Made by a program: the position numbers and the translations under genes. This document shows, piece by piece, positions 8,353 through 17,253 of a DNA stretch of 64,000 bases. Source of the DNA: Streptomyces coeruleorubidus (lineage in GTDB: Bacteria > Actinomycetota > Actinomycetes > Streptomycetales > Streptomycetaceae); NCBI RefSeq assembly GCF_028885415.1, contig NZ_CP118527.1, forward strand, positions 5,456,001 to 5,520,000. Reading direction: 5' to 3'. The notes beneath the pieces were generated by a model. The model did not search any database, had not been told where the DNA came from, and saw nothing but the letters and a program-made list of their open reading frames with translations. The stretch's first letter is position 1. Each line of letters begins with the position of its first letter.

Positions 8353-10395
8353 ATGACCACGAACCTGATGCCGCTCTTCGCCCCCGAGGGCGTGGTCGTG
8401 ATCGGCGCCTCGCGGCAGAGCGGCAAGCTCGGCGCCGCCATGGCCCGTTCCCTGGCCGCCTTCCCCAGGGCCCGCGCCCTCGTCAACGCGCGCCGCCCGG
8501 ACCCCGGCGAGGGTGTGTACGCCTCGGTCGCCGAAGCGGCCGAGCACGTCGGCGGACGGCTCGACCTGGCCGTGCTGTGCGTGCCGGCGGCCGGCTGCGC
8601 GGACGCGCTCGCCGAGGCGGCCGCAGCGGGCTGCCGTGCCGCGCTGATCTGCGCGGGCGGCTTCGGCGAGGCGGGCCCGGAGGGCGAGGAGTACGCGGAG
8701 GCGGTGCGCCGCGTCGCCGACGAGACCGGCATCCGGCTGCTCGGCCCCAACACCTCCGGCTTCTTCGCGCCTCATCTCGGCCTGACGGCCAGCTTCGTGC
8801 CCGCCGCCGGGCAGCTTCCCGCCGGGGACGTCGCGGTCGTCGCGGCCAGCGGTGGCGTCAACCACGCGCTCGCCTTCGACCTGGTGACCGCCGGGAACGG
8901 CATCAGCCTCGGTGTGGGCATCGGGGCGGGCCTCGACGTGACGGCGGCGGACGTACTGGAACACCTCGCCGGGGACGGTCGTACGACAGCCGTGGCCCTG
9001 CACCTGGAGACGGTTCCGGACGGGCCGCGGCTGGTGGCCGCCGTACGGCTGGTGGCCGCCGTCAAGCCGGTCGTGGCGCTGGTCGTCGGCCGCAGTGACG
9101 TCGGTGACTTCGCCCGGTCGCACACCGGGGCGCTGGCCACGAGCTGGCGTACGACAAGGGCCGCGCTGCGGCAGGCCGGGGCGGTGGTCGTGGACGACGA
9201 GCGGGAGATGGTGGACGCGCTCACCGCGCTCTCCCGGGTCCAGCTGCGTCCGCACCCGGACCCGGGGCTCGGCATCGTGACCGCCCAGGCCGGGCCGGGG
9301 CTGCTGCTGGCGGACCGGGCAGGCACGGACGGCATCCGGACGCCGGAGCTGTCCGAGGCCACGCAGCGCACGCTGGGCGGGCTGCTGCCCCCGCTCACCT
9401 ACCAGCGCAACCCGGTCGACACCGGCCGGCCCGGCGAGACCTTCGCCCGCGTGCTCGACACCACCGCCGCCGACCCGGAGGTGGACCTGCTGTCCGTCTA
9501 CGCCCTGACCGAGCCCGACAGCGTCGACCTCGCCTCGGCCGCCCAGGACGCCGGCCTCGGTGCCGATTCCCCGGCCGTGGTGGTCGTCGGCGGCCTCCCC
9601 GAGGACGTGGCCGAGCAGCGGGCGCGGCTGCACAAGGCGGGAATTCCGGCACTCACCGGACCGGCGTCCGCCGCCAACGCCGTACGGGCGCTGGTGACCC
9701 ATGCCCGACTGCGGGCCCTGCCGGTGGACGGGGCCTCGCCGCCGCCGATCGCCACCGTTCCCCCCGGCCCGATGGACGAGGACGCCGCCAAGACCTTCCT
9801 CGCCGACCTCGGCATCCGCACCCCGGACCGTGTCGCCTGCGACACCCCCGCCCACGCCCACTACGCCCTGCGCCTGCTGGGCGGGCCCGTCGCGGTCAAG
9901 GTGCTCGACGCCGCGATCCTGCACAAGACGGAGGTCGGCGGGGTCCACCTGGGCGTGCGCACCCCCGACGAGCTGGATGCGGCGCTGGACGCCATCGGAC
10001 GCGACCGGCGCTGTCTGGTCGAGGCCATGGCCCCGGCCGGTGTCGACCTCGTGCTCGGCGTGCGCCGGGACCCCGTGTTCGGGCCGGTCGTGCTGGCGGG
10101 GCTGGGCGGTACGGCCACCGAGGCGCTCGCCGACGTGGCGATCCGGCTCGCCCCGCTCCCGGTGGCCGAGGCCGCCTCGATGCCCGACGACCTGGCCGCC
10201 CGTGCCCTGCTCGACGGCTGGCGCGGCGGGCCGGTGCTCGACCGCGCCGAGTTCGGGCGGGTCGTGTCCGCCCTCGCCGCCGCCCTGGCCGCGAGCCCCG
10301 ACACCGCCGAGATCGAGATCAACCCGCTGCGGCTGACTGCCGATGGACTGATAGCCCTGGACGCCGTGATCGTACGCACGGCCGACCGCACCTGA
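8353..10395 (+). CDS. NDP-forming acyl-CoA synthetase (acetate--CoA ligase family)
   Basis: 680 residues. Domains in order: CoA-binding Rossmann domain (VVVIGASRQSGKLG, residues about 13-26), succinyl-CoA-ligase-like domains with GPNTSGFF and the conserved phospho-His motif SHTGALA near 255, then a C-terminal ATP-grasp domain (MDEDAAKTFLADLGI, AVKVLDAAILHKTEVGGV, EIEINPLRL). This is the single-chain acyl-CoA synthetase architecture. It sits between the hydroxylase and the AMP ligase, so it may activate, trans-thioesterify or recycle CoA from an aryl or acyl intermediate, for example CoA released when gentisyl-CoA hydrolyses. Its exact step is not deducible. Part of the tightly packed operon (2 bp after one gene, 11 bp before the next). 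Confidence 0.8.
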   Translation: MTTNLMPLFAPEGVVVIGASRQSGKLGAAMARSLAAFPRARALVNARRPDPGEGVYASVAEAAEHVGGRLDLAVLCVPAAGCADALAEAAAAGCRAALICAGGFGEAGPEGEEYAEAVRRVADETGIRLLGPNTSGFFAPHLGLTASFVPAAGQLPAGDVAVVAASGGVNHALAFDLVTAGNGISLGVGIGAGLDVTAADVLEHLAGDGRTTAVALHLETVPDGPRLVAAVRLVAAVKPVVALVVGRSDVGDFARSHTGALATSWRTTRAALRQAGAVVVDDEREMVDALTALSRVQLRPHPDPGLGIVTAQAGPGLLLADRAGTDGIRTPELSEATQRTLGGLLPPLTYQRNPVDTGRPGETFARVLDTTAADPEVDLLSVYALTEPDSVDLASAAQDAGLGADSPAVVVVGGLPEDVAEQRARLHKAGIPALTGPASAANAVRALVTHARLRALPVDGASPPPIATVPPGPMDEDAAKTFLADLGIRTPDRVACDTPAHAHYALRLLGGPVAVKVLDAAILHKTEVGGVHLGVRTPDELDAALDAIGRDRRCLVEAMAPAGVDLVLGVRRDPVFGPVVLAGLGGTATEALADVAIRLAPLPVAEAASMPDDLAARALLDGWRGGPVLDRAEFGRVVSALAAALAASPDTAEIEINPLRLTADGLIALDAVIVRTADRT

Positions 10396-10406
10396 GGAGA
10401 ACGACC

Positions 10407-12080
10407 ATGCCAAGGCCGAGCAGCAACGGCGCTGTCCCCTGGCCCGCGGAGTACGCCGAGCGCTACACCGCGAAGGGTTACTGGGAGGGCCACGCCATCG
10501 GCGACCGGCTGCGCGCCGCCGCCGACGCGACTCCCGGCGCGGTCGCGCTCGTGGACGGCGACCGCCGCCTGACGTACCGGGGGCTCGCCGAGCGCGCGGA
10601 CGCCGCCGCACGGCGCCTGGCCGCGCTCGGGCTCCGCCCCGACGACCGGCTCGTGGTGCAGCTGCCCAACACCGCCGAGTTCGTGATCCTCACGTACGCC
10701 TGTCTGCGCCTCGGGGTCATCCCGGTGATGGCGCTGCCGGGGCACCGCAAGCACGAGGTCGGCTACCTGGTCGAGCACAGCGAGGCGGTCGCCGTCGCCG
10801 TCCCCGACTTCCTCAAGGACCACGACCACCAGGCGATGGCGTTCGAGATCGCCGAGGAGTCGTCAACCCTCCAGCACGTCCTGGTGCTCGGCGACAAGGT
10901 CGGCGACGGCGCCGTGGACCTGCGGGAGTTGTGCGCCGCGCCCGGCACGCCGGCGGACCGGGCCGTCGTGGACGCGTACCGGCCCGACAGCCGCTCGATC
11001 GCCGTCTTCCTGCTCTCCGGCGGTACGACCGGTCTGCCCAAGCTCATCGCCCGCACGCACGACGACTACGTCTACAACGCCCGTCGCAGCGCCGAGGTCT
11101 GTGAATTCGGGGCGGACACGGTGTACTTCGCCGCGCTGCCCCTCGGCCACAACTTCCCGCTCGCCTGCCCGGGCCTGCTCGGCACGCTGCTGCACGGCGG
11201 CCGGGTGGTGCTGGGTTCCCCCAACCCCAAGAAGGCGTTCGCGCTGATCGAGCAGGAGGGCGTCACCGCTTCGGCCCTGGTCCCGGCCATCGCCCAGCGC
11301 TGGCTGGACCACCACCGCGACCACGCGGAGGCCGACCTGAGCTCGCTGCGCGTGCTCCAGGTCGGCGGCTCCCGGCTCGCCGACCACGTCGCCCGCCGCG
11401 TCCGCCCCGAACTCGGCTGCACGCTCCAGCAGGTGTTCGGGATGGCCGAGGGCCTGCTCAACTACACGCGGCTCGACGATCCCGAGGACGTCATCTGCAC
11501 GACGCAGGGACGCCCCATGTGCCCGGACGACGAACTCCTCGTCGTCGACGAGCTGGGCGACCCCGTCCCCGACGGGACCCCCGGCGTGCTGCTCACCCGC
11601 GGCCCGTACACCCCGCGCGGCTACTACCGCGCCGAGGAGCAGAACGCCCGCGCCTTCACCGAGGACGGCTGGTACCGCACCGGTGACATCGTTCGGCTGC
11701 TGCCCGACGGCAACCTCGTCGTCGAGGGCCGCGACAAGGACATGATCATCCGGGGCGGGGAGAACATCTCCGCCGAGGAGATCGAGAACTTCGCCTACCA
11801 GACCCCCGGCGTCGCCCGCGCCGCCGCCGTGGCGATGCCCGACGCCGAACTCGGCGAACGAGTCTGCCTCTACGTCGTACCGGAACCGGGCCGCACGGTG
11901 ACCCTCGACGACATCCACCACGTCATGGAGCGCGCCGGTATCGCGCGTTTCAAGTTCCCGGACCGGCTGGTGACGGTCCCCGAACTCGCCGCCACCAAGG
12001 TCGGAAAGATCGACAAGAAAGCGCTGCGCGCCGACATCACGCGCCGGCTCGACGCCGAAGGAACCCTCGATGACCAGTGA
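10407..12080 (+). CDS. sdgA: Aryl-AMP/aryl-CoA ligase (salicylate--CoA ligase type)
   Basis: 557 residues, ATG preceded by GAGGAG. It is an ANL-superfamily adenylating enzyme close in style to 2,3-dihydroxybenzoate-AMP ligase (EntE/DhbE). The nucleotide loop SGGTTGLPK lies at residues 204-212, the core motif GWYRTGDIV with GRDKDMIIRGGENI near 420-450, and the C-terminal catalytic Lys in TKVGKIDKK (Lys534). In the WA46 salicylate cluster an EntE-like protein, SdgA, acts as salicylyl-CoA ligase; the same role fits here because the adjacent hydroxylase looks aryl-CoA-specific. The stop overlaps the dioxygenase start by 11 bp. Anthranilate or a related hydroxybenzoate remain possible substrates. 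Confidence 0.85.
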   Translation: MPRPSSNGAVPWPAEYAERYTAKGYWEGHAIGDRLRAAADATPGAVALVDGDRRLTYRGLAERADAAARRLAALGLRPDDRLVVQLPNTAEFVILTYACLRLGVIPVMALPGHRKHEVGYLVEHSEAVAVAVPDFLKDHDHQAMAFEIAEESSTLQHVLVLGDKVGDGAVDLRELCAAPGTPADRAVVDAYRPDSRSIAVFLLSGGTTGLPKLIARTHDDYVYNARRSAEVCEFGADTVYFAALPLGHNFPLACPGLLGTLLHGGRVVLGSPNPKKAFALIEQEGVTASALVPAIAQRWLDHHRDHAEADLSSLRVLQVGGSRLADHVARRVRPELGCTLQQVFGMAEGLLNYTRLDDPEDVICTTQGRPMCPDDELLVVDELGDPVPDGTPGVLLTRGPYTPRGYYRAEEQNARAFTEDGWYRTGDIVRLLPDGNLVVEGRDKDMIIRGGENISAEEIENFAYQTPGVARAAAVAMPDAELGERVCLYVVPEPGRTVTLDDIHHVMERAGIARFKFPDRLVTVPELAATKVGKIDKKALRADITRRLDAEGTLDDQ

Positions 12081-13158
12081 CACCGTCATAGCCCCGGAGG
12101 AGACGGACCCCGAACTCCGCAAGCTGTACGACGGATTCCAGGCGGCCGGACTCATCCCCCTGTGGACCGAGATCGGCAACCTCATGCCGCTCACCCCGCA
12201 GCCCGAGGCCGTCCCGCACGTCTGGCAGTGGGACACCCTGCTGCCGCTCGCCCGCCGGTCCGGCGACCTGGTCCCGGTCGGGCGGGGCGGGGAACGCCGC
12301 GCGATCGCGCTCGCCAACCCCGGCCTGCCCGGACGGCCGTACGCGACTCCCAACCTCTGGGCGGCCATTCAGTACCTCGGCCCCCGCGAGGTCGCCCCCG
12401 CGCACCGTCACTCGCAGGGCGCCTTCCGGTTCATCCTGGAGGGCGAGGGCGTCTGGACGGTCGTCAACGGCGACGCGGTCGAGATGCGGCCCGGCGACCT
12501 GCTCCTCACCCCGTCGATGCACTGGCACGGCCACCACCACGTCGGTGACGCGCCGATGGTGTGGCTGGACGGCCTCGACATCCCGCTCGTGCACCGCCTC
12601 GACGCCGGGTTCTTCGAGTTCGGCGAGGACGGCGTGTCGGACCGGTCGACCCCGACCCGGTCGCGCAACGAGCGGCTGTGGGGCCGTCCCGGGCTGCGCC
12701 CGATCGCGGCCGAGGACAGCCCTGACTCCCCGCTCATGGCCTACCGTCGGGCCGACACCGACGACGCCCTCACCGCCCAGCTGGAGCTGGAGGACGAGGG
12801 GTACGCGGGGGTCATCGAGCCCGGCCACGCGGGCATCCGCTTCACCAACCCCGGCACCGGCCGTGACGCCCTGGCCAGCCTGCGCACCGAGATGCACCGC
12901 CTGCGCGCGGGCGCTACGACAGCCACCCGCCGAACCGTCGGCTCCTCCGTCTGGCAGGTCTTCCACGGAAGCGGGACCGTCACCCTCGACGACCGCGTGA
13001 TCGAAGTGTCCGCCGGCGACCTGATCGCCGTCCCCTCCTGGTGCGCGCTGACCATCGCCGCGCACACCCAGCTCGACCTGTTCACCTTCAACGACGCGCC
13101 CCTCTACGAGGCGCTCAACCTCGCCCGCACCGAGACGACCGGGAGCACCCGCGCATGA
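12070..13158 (+). CDS. sdgD: Gentisate 1,2-dioxygenase (bicupin)
   Basis: 362 residues, consistent with gentisate dioxygenases. It has two cupin halves. The N-terminal one carries the iron site: APAHRHSQGAFRFILEGEG with His112 and His114, then the HWHGHHHV segment near 151-156. The second half (AGDLIAVPSWCALTIAAH) lacks a complete metal triad, as is usual. It cleaves gentisate between the carboxyl- and hydroxyl-bearing ring carbons to maleylpyruvate. The start lies inside the ligase gene, and the stop overlaps the next gene as ATGA, so expression is coupled. Downstream isomerase and hydrolase genes complete the gentisate route, which makes this assignment strong. Confidence 0.9.
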   Translation: MTSDTVIAPEETDPELRKLYDGFQAAGLIPLWTEIGNLMPLTPQPEAVPHVWQWDTLLPLARRSGDLVPVGRGGERRAIALANPGLPGRPYATPNLWAAIQYLGPREVAPAHRHSQGAFRFILEGEGVWTVVNGDAVEMRPGDLLLTPSMHWHGHHHVGDAPMVWLDGLDIPLVHRLDAGFFEFGEDGVSDRSTPTRSRNERLWGRPGLRPIAAEDSPDSPLMAYRRADTDDALTAQLELEDEGYAGVIEPGHAGIRFTNPGTGRDALASLRTEMHRLRAGATTATRRTVGSSVWQVFHGSGTVTLDDRVIEVSAGDLIAVPSWCALTIAAHTQLDLFTFNDAPLYEALNLARTETTGSTRA

Positions 13159-13988
13159 AGCTCGCCACCATTCGCACTGCCGACGGCACGGCGGCCGTCC
13201 GCCTCGACGGCGACCGGGCCGTGGAGACCGGAGCCCCCGACGTCGCCGCCCTGCTGCGCCGCCCCGACTGGCGTACGTACGCGGCCGCCGCCGACGGCCC
13301 GGCCCACGACGTGGCGGCTCTCGACCTCGCCCCGGTCGTCACGACCCCGGCCAAGATCTTCTGCGTGGGCCACAACTACCGCACCCACATCGCGGAGATG
13401 GGCCGCGAGATGCCGTCGTACCCCGCCCTCTTCGGCAAATTCGCCAACGTCCTGCTCGGCGCGCGCGACGACATCGTCCATCCCGGCGAGACGGAGGAGC
13501 TGGATTGGGAGGCCGAACTGGGCTTCGTCATCGGCTCCGGGCTGCGCCGCCGGGCCACCGAGGAGGAGGCGGCGGCCGCGATCGCGGGCTACACCGTCGT
13601 CAACGACATCTCCATGCGCGACTGGCAGTGGCGCACCCCGCAGTGGCTCCAGGGCAAGGCGTGGGAGGCCAGTACGCCGGCCGGACCCTGGCTGGTGACC
13701 GGCGACGAGGTCGACGACGCGGCCGACCTGGAGATCCGCCTCGAGGTGGACGGCGAGGTCATGCAGCGCTCGCGCACGTCCGACCTGCTCTTCACCCCGG
13801 CCCACATCGCCGCTTACCTCAGCACGTTCACGACCCTGGAGCCGGGCGACCTCGTCCTCACCGGCACCCCGGGCGGGGTCGGCGCGGCCCGCGATCCCAA
13901 GGTGTTCCTGAAGCCCGGGCAGGTCGTACGGACCGTGGTCGAGGGCATCGGGGAGTGCGTGAACACGATCGTCGAGGACAAGCCGTGA
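13155..13988 (+). CDS. Fumarylacetoacetate hydrolase family protein, probable fumarylpyruvate hydrolase
   Basis: 277 residues. The ATG overlaps the previous stop. The FAH fold is clear: CVGHNYRTHIAEMG, then the metal-binding acidic residues in ELDWEAELGFVIG and VVNDISMRDWQWR, and the LEPGDLVLTGTPGGVG signature near 235-255. In the gentisate pathway this enzyme splits fumarylpyruvate into fumarate and pyruvate, feeding central metabolism. Its placement next to a maleylpyruvate isomerase supports fumarylpyruvate rather than direct maleylpyruvate hydrolysis. The stop overlaps the following GTG start. Confidence 0.85.
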   Translation: MKLATIRTADGTAAVRLDGDRAVETGAPDVAALLRRPDWRTYAAAADGPAHDVAALDLAPVVTTPAKIFCVGHNYRTHIAEMGREMPSYPALFGKFANVLLGARDDIVHPGETEELDWEAELGFVIGSGLRRRATEEEAAAAIAGYTVVNDISMRDWQWRTPQWLQGKAWEASTPAGPWLVTGDEVDDAADLEIRLEVDGEVMQRSRTSDLLFTPAHIAAYLSTFTTLEPGDLVLTGTPGGVGAARDPKVFLKPGQVVRTVVEGIGECVNTIVEDKP

Positions 13989-14698
13989 AGGTCCCCGTCG
14001 CCACACTTCTGGACTGGGTCGAGGACGGGCAGCTCGCGCTGCAGCGGGCGGTCGACGCGCTGACCGCCGACGCGGTGACCGAGCCGTCCGCCCTGCCCGG
14101 CTGGACCCGCGGCCACCTGCTCACCCACCTCGCCCGCAACGCCGACGCCCTGGTCAACCTGCTGACCTGGGCCCGGACGGGGATCCGTACGCCCATGTAC
14201 GCCTCGCCGGACCAGCGCGCCACGGACATCGAGGCGGGCGCCGGACGGCCCCTGGCCGAACAGCGGGCGGACGTACGGAAGTCCGCCGCCCGGTTCCGGA
14301 ACGCCGCCGAGGCCCTGTCCGGCGACGCCTGGTCGGCCACGGTCGTCAGCGGTCAGGGGCGCGAGATCCCGGCCTCGGAAGTGCCCTGGCTCCGGGTCCG
14401 CGAGGTCTGGATCCACCTGGTCGACCTGGACGTCGGTGTCGGCATGGACGTCCTGCCGTCCGACCTGGCGTGGGCCCTCGTGCGCGATGTGGCCGGGTGG
14501 ATGTCGGCCCGCCTGGGGGCGGACACCGGGGCCGAGCTCACGGCGGAGGGCCACGGCACCGTCGTGCTCGGCACGCCCTCCACCGGTGTCACGGTCACCG
14601 GACCGCCGTACGCCCTCGCCGCCTGGCTCACCGGCCGGGGCGGCATCGACGAGCTGCTTGTCACGGGTGAACTCCCGGGCGTTCCGCGCTGGTTGTGA
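13985..14698 (+). CDS. Mycothiol-dependent maleylpyruvate isomerase (DinB-like fold)
   Basis: 237 residues from GTG 13985, overlapping the FAH stop as GTGA. The N-terminal four-helix DinB/MDMPI domain shows the three metal ligands expected from the Corynebacterium enzyme: one His in GHLLTHLARN (His48) and Glu140/His144 in REVWIHLVDLD. A C-terminal alpha/beta extension follows (GTPSTGVTVTGPPYALAAWLTGR). The enzyme isomerises maleylpyruvate to fumarylpyruvate using mycothiol, the low-molecular thiol of actinobacteria, which also fits the host assignment. Position and pathway context make the function likely. Confidence 0.85.
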   Translation: MKVPVATLLDWVEDGQLALQRAVDALTADAVTEPSALPGWTRGHLLTHLARNADALVNLLTWARTGIRTPMYASPDQRATDIEAGAGRPLAEQRADVRKSAARFRNAAEALSGDAWSATVVSGQGREIPASEVPWLRVREVWIHLVDLDVGVGMDVLPSDLAWALVRDVAGWMSARLGADTGAELTAEGHGTVVLGTPSTGVTVTGPPYALAAWLTGRGGIDELLVTGELPGVPRWL

Positions 14699-14733
14699 AT
14701 CCAGCTTTCATCATTCGATCAAGGGAGATCGGC

Positions 14734-15465
14734 ATGAGCGAGACCTTCGTCCTGGTGACCGGAGCCTGGCACGGCGGTTGGGCCTGGCGCCCGGTCGCGA
14801 ACGAGCTCAGGGCGGCCGGACACGAAGTGCACACCCCGACCCTGGCCGGTCTGGGCGCCGACGACGACCCGCGCGGCGTCACTCTCACCGACTGCGCCGA
14901 CAGCCTCGTGGCATACGTCGAGAGTGCCGGACTGAACGACATCACCCTGGTCGGCCACAGCTGGGGCGGTTACGTTCTGACCGGCGCGGCCCCGAGGCTC
15001 GCTGCCCGAATACGGCGCCTGGTGTTCTGGAGCGCGTTCGTGCCGAACGACGGCGAGTCGCTGATCGACGCGTGCCCGCCGCACTACGGCGAGATGTTCC
15101 ACGCCCTGGCGGCCGCCCCCGGCAACGACACGGTGACGCTGCCCCTGGAGGTCTGGCAGCAGGCGTTCATGCAGGACGCCGACGAGGAGACACAGCGCAT
15201 CGTGCACTCCCTCCTCGTCCCCCAGCCCCTGGGCACCTTCACCGAGAAGCCGGACACGTCGGCGTTCACCGCGCTAGACCTCCCTACCGCCTACGTCCTG
15301 TCCACCGAGGACCTCTCCCTGCCCGGCGAGTGGGCCTGGGGCAACCGTTTCCCGCAGCGGCTCAAGAACCCGCTGATCGTCCAGACCCCGGGCAGCCACG
15401 AGGGCTGCTTCACCCGCCCCGCCGAACTGGCCGACGCCTTCGTCCGGGTCTGCGCCGCCCGGTAG
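14734..15465 (+). CDS. Alpha/beta-fold hydrolase, salicylate-ester esterase candidate
   Basis: 243 residues. The ATG at 14734 follows AAGGGAGATC; an earlier in-frame ATG lacks a ribosome site. The oxyanion-hole region is VTGAWHGGWAW (about 9-18), the nucleophile elbow GHSWGG has Ser76, and the catalytic His lies in GSHEGCF near 228. No signal peptide, so it is cytoplasmic. The short-chain fold with a His-Gly-X-X-X-Trp segment resembles small esterases of the methyl-salicylate/EstC/hydroxynitrile-lyase type. As the last operon gene it could hydrolyse imported salicylate esters, complementing the secreted hydrolase at 3439-5775. The fold is clear; the substrate is inferred from context. Confidence 0.75.
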   Translation: MSETFVLVTGAWHGGWAWRPVANELRAAGHEVHTPTLAGLGADDDPRGVTLTDCADSLVAYVESAGLNDITLVGHSWGGYVLTGAAPRLAARIRRLVFWSAFVPNDGESLIDACPPHYGEMFHALAAAPGNDTVTLPLEVWQQAFMQDADEETQRIVHSLLVPQPLGTFTEKPDTSAFTALDLPTAYVLSTEDLSLPGEWAWGNRFPQRLKNPLIVQTPGSHEGCFTRPAELADAFVRVCAAR

Positions 15466-15973
15466 CCGAGCGGCAACCCGTGCTGCGGAGCTGCCGGGTG
15501 TCCTGGGAGGCGGGGCCGGCCTTCGGCGCCACGTGGCATCCGGCGCGGGGGTCCTGGGTCCGACGGCCGAGAGGGCTGTATCTCCAGGGGCTGTTGCCAT
15601 TGCTGCACGTGCCGCCGTGCTCGGTGGTGTGAGCCGTGCTCGGTGGTGCGAAGGGTGCAAGCGAGGAGCCTGCGCATCTTGACTGCCGTCTCGCCTGTGC
15701 GATCTCGACAAACTGCTTCGGCATGGTGCCACCATGGGGGAGCGCGGACGCCTGGAACCCCAGGTCAAGCCTATGGCCTGGGGGTTTTGTGCGTGCCGTC
15801 CTGTCCGGGCGGTGGTGGGTCTGGCGGCCTACGCATTGGATGTGCCGTGACCTGCTGCTTTCGTCGATTGGTTCATGCCTGGTCAGTTCCGGCTGTCGAC
15901 GGGGTGCGCGAGGGGAGTGGCCGCCGGCGGCCGAGGGCTTCCCTGTTGCCGCGCGGTCGATCGTTCATACGGA
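15466..15973. other. Intergenic region after the sdg-like operon
   Basis: About 500 bp with no supported gene. It contains a 14-bp direct repeat (CGTGCTCGGTGGTG, twice, near 15618 and 15633) and the hairpin at 15756-15786. Several long open frames cross it on both strands, but none has a ribosome site or family features. It separates the catabolic operon from a convergently oriented exporter. Confidence 0.4.
15756..15786 (+). terminator. Probable terminator
   Basis: AACCCCAGG pairs with CCTGGGGGTT across a 12-base loop and is followed by TTTTGT, the best intrinsic-terminator-like signal between the convergent units. Confidence 0.55.
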
Positions 15974-17191
15974 TCACGTCACCGTCCGCTCGGGGCGCAG
16001 GAACATGGCCAGGAGGAGGCCGAGGGCGCAGAAGGCCATGCCGGCGACCATCACCAGCGACGGGCCCGAGTGGTCGAGGGCGAGGGAGCCGAAGAGGGCT
16101 CCCAGGGAGATGGAGACGTTGAAGGACAGGACGTAGAGGGAGGTCGCCGCTTCCCGCGCGTCGGGGGCGCTGCGGAGGACCAGGGTCTGCAGGGCGACCG
16201 GAAGCGCGGAGTAGGCGAGCCCCCAGCCCAGCAGGAAGACGACCGCCGCCGGCTTCCAGGTGCCGGCGGCGAGCAACAGGGCCATCGAGCCGCCGGTACC
16301 GACGATGAGGCCGAGAACCACCGTGCGCAGCGCCGGGCCGCGGTCGATGACCGCTCCTGCCAGGAAGTTGCCCGCGACGCCGGCGGCGCCGAAGGAGAGC
16401 AACAGTATGCCGATCATGTTCGGGGCCACGCCGACGTTCCGGAGAAGGAAGGGGGTGACGTAGGTGTAGGCGGCGTAGTGGCCGATCACGACGACGGCCG
16501 TCACACCCACTGCGGTGCGCAGGTTGCCGGTCCTCATCAGGCGCGGCAGCTCGGAGAGGTAGACGCCGCCGCGCGCGGGCATCGGAGGCATCAGCACTGC
16601 GGCGGCGGTGAGCGCGACGGCGCTGCAAGCGGCCAGGGCCCAGAAGGCGGCACGCCAGTCCAGCCACTGGCCGACGATGGTGCCGAGGGGGACTCCGAGG
16701 ACCGTGGCCAGGGAGATGCCGGAGAACACGACGGCCGTCGCCCGCACGGAATGGGCCGGTGGCACCAGCCGTACGGCGATGCTCGCGACGATGGCCCACA
16801 GCACGCCGTGGATGAATCCGATCAGCAGTCTGACGAGCATCAGCCACACGTAGTTCACGGCCAGGGCGGTGAGCACGTTGCCCACGACGAACACCGTGAG
16901 GATGACGAGGAGCAGCCGTCCGCGGTCGAGACGGCGGGTGGTCGCGGTGAGGACCGGGGCGAGGATGCCGGCGAACAAGCCGTAGAGGGTGACCGTCAGC
17001 CCGACGGTTCCTTCCGAGACCCGCAGACCGGACGCCATTTCGGGGAGCAGCCCGACGGGCATCGTCTCGGTGGCGGTCACGGTGAAGACGCCGAAGGCGA
17101 CGGCGACGACCGCCAGCCATCCTCGGGTGGACGTGTGCGGCGGCACGGGGGGTGCCGTTGCGGTGGACGGTGATGTCTGTTGCTGACCCAT
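15974..17191 (-). CDS. MFS drug/sugar exporter (DHA1, AraJ/Cmr-like)
   Basis: 405 residues from ATG 17191; a longer frame extends upstream but lacks conserved sequence. There are 12 predicted membrane segments. Segment 1 has FGVFTVTATETMPVGLLPEM, typical of the DHA1 group with AraJ and chloramphenicol exporters. A conserved helix-5-like motif (GVPLGTIVGQWLDWRAAFW) is present, and the C-terminal half has the usual internal repeat. It is an inner-membrane proton-coupled efflux pump. Substrate unknown. It lies 62 bp from the IS110 transposase stop, both on the minus strand, so the IS inserted just upstream of its promoter region and may have altered its expression. Confidence 0.85.
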   Translation of the reverse strand: MGQQQTSPSTATAPPVPPHTSTRGWLAVVAVAFGVFTVTATETMPVGLLPEMASGLRVSEGTVGLTVTLYGLFAGILAPVLTATTRRLDRGRLLLVILTVFVVGNVLTALAVNYVWLMLVRLLIGFIHGVLWAIVASIAVRLVPPAHSVRATAVVFSGISLATVLGVPLGTIVGQWLDWRAAFWALAACSAVALTAAAVLMPPMPARGGVYLSELPRLMRTGNLRTAVGVTAVVVIGHYAAYTYVTPFLLRNVGVAPNMIGILLLSFGAAGVAGNFLAGAVIDRGPALRTVVLGLIVGTGGSMALLLAAGTWKPAAVVFLLGWGLAYSALPVALQTLVLRSAPDAREAATSLYVLSFNVSISLGALFGSLALDHSGPSLVMVAGMAFCALGLLLAMFLRPERTVT

Positions 17192-17253
17192 GGGTGCCAA
17201 CGTCGTGCTCCGGGAGGGGGGAGGGAGACCGGGGGGTGCCTCTATGTCCTTCG

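Noticed and set aside
8353..10395. Minus-strand 918-residue frame in the acyl-CoA synthetase region
   Set aside because: It is an antisense shadow from GC-rich codon positions, with no recognisable domain.
15636..17173. Plus-strand open frames opposite the MFS exporter
   Set aside because: No ribosome sites or domains; the minus-strand MFS protein explains the coding signal.
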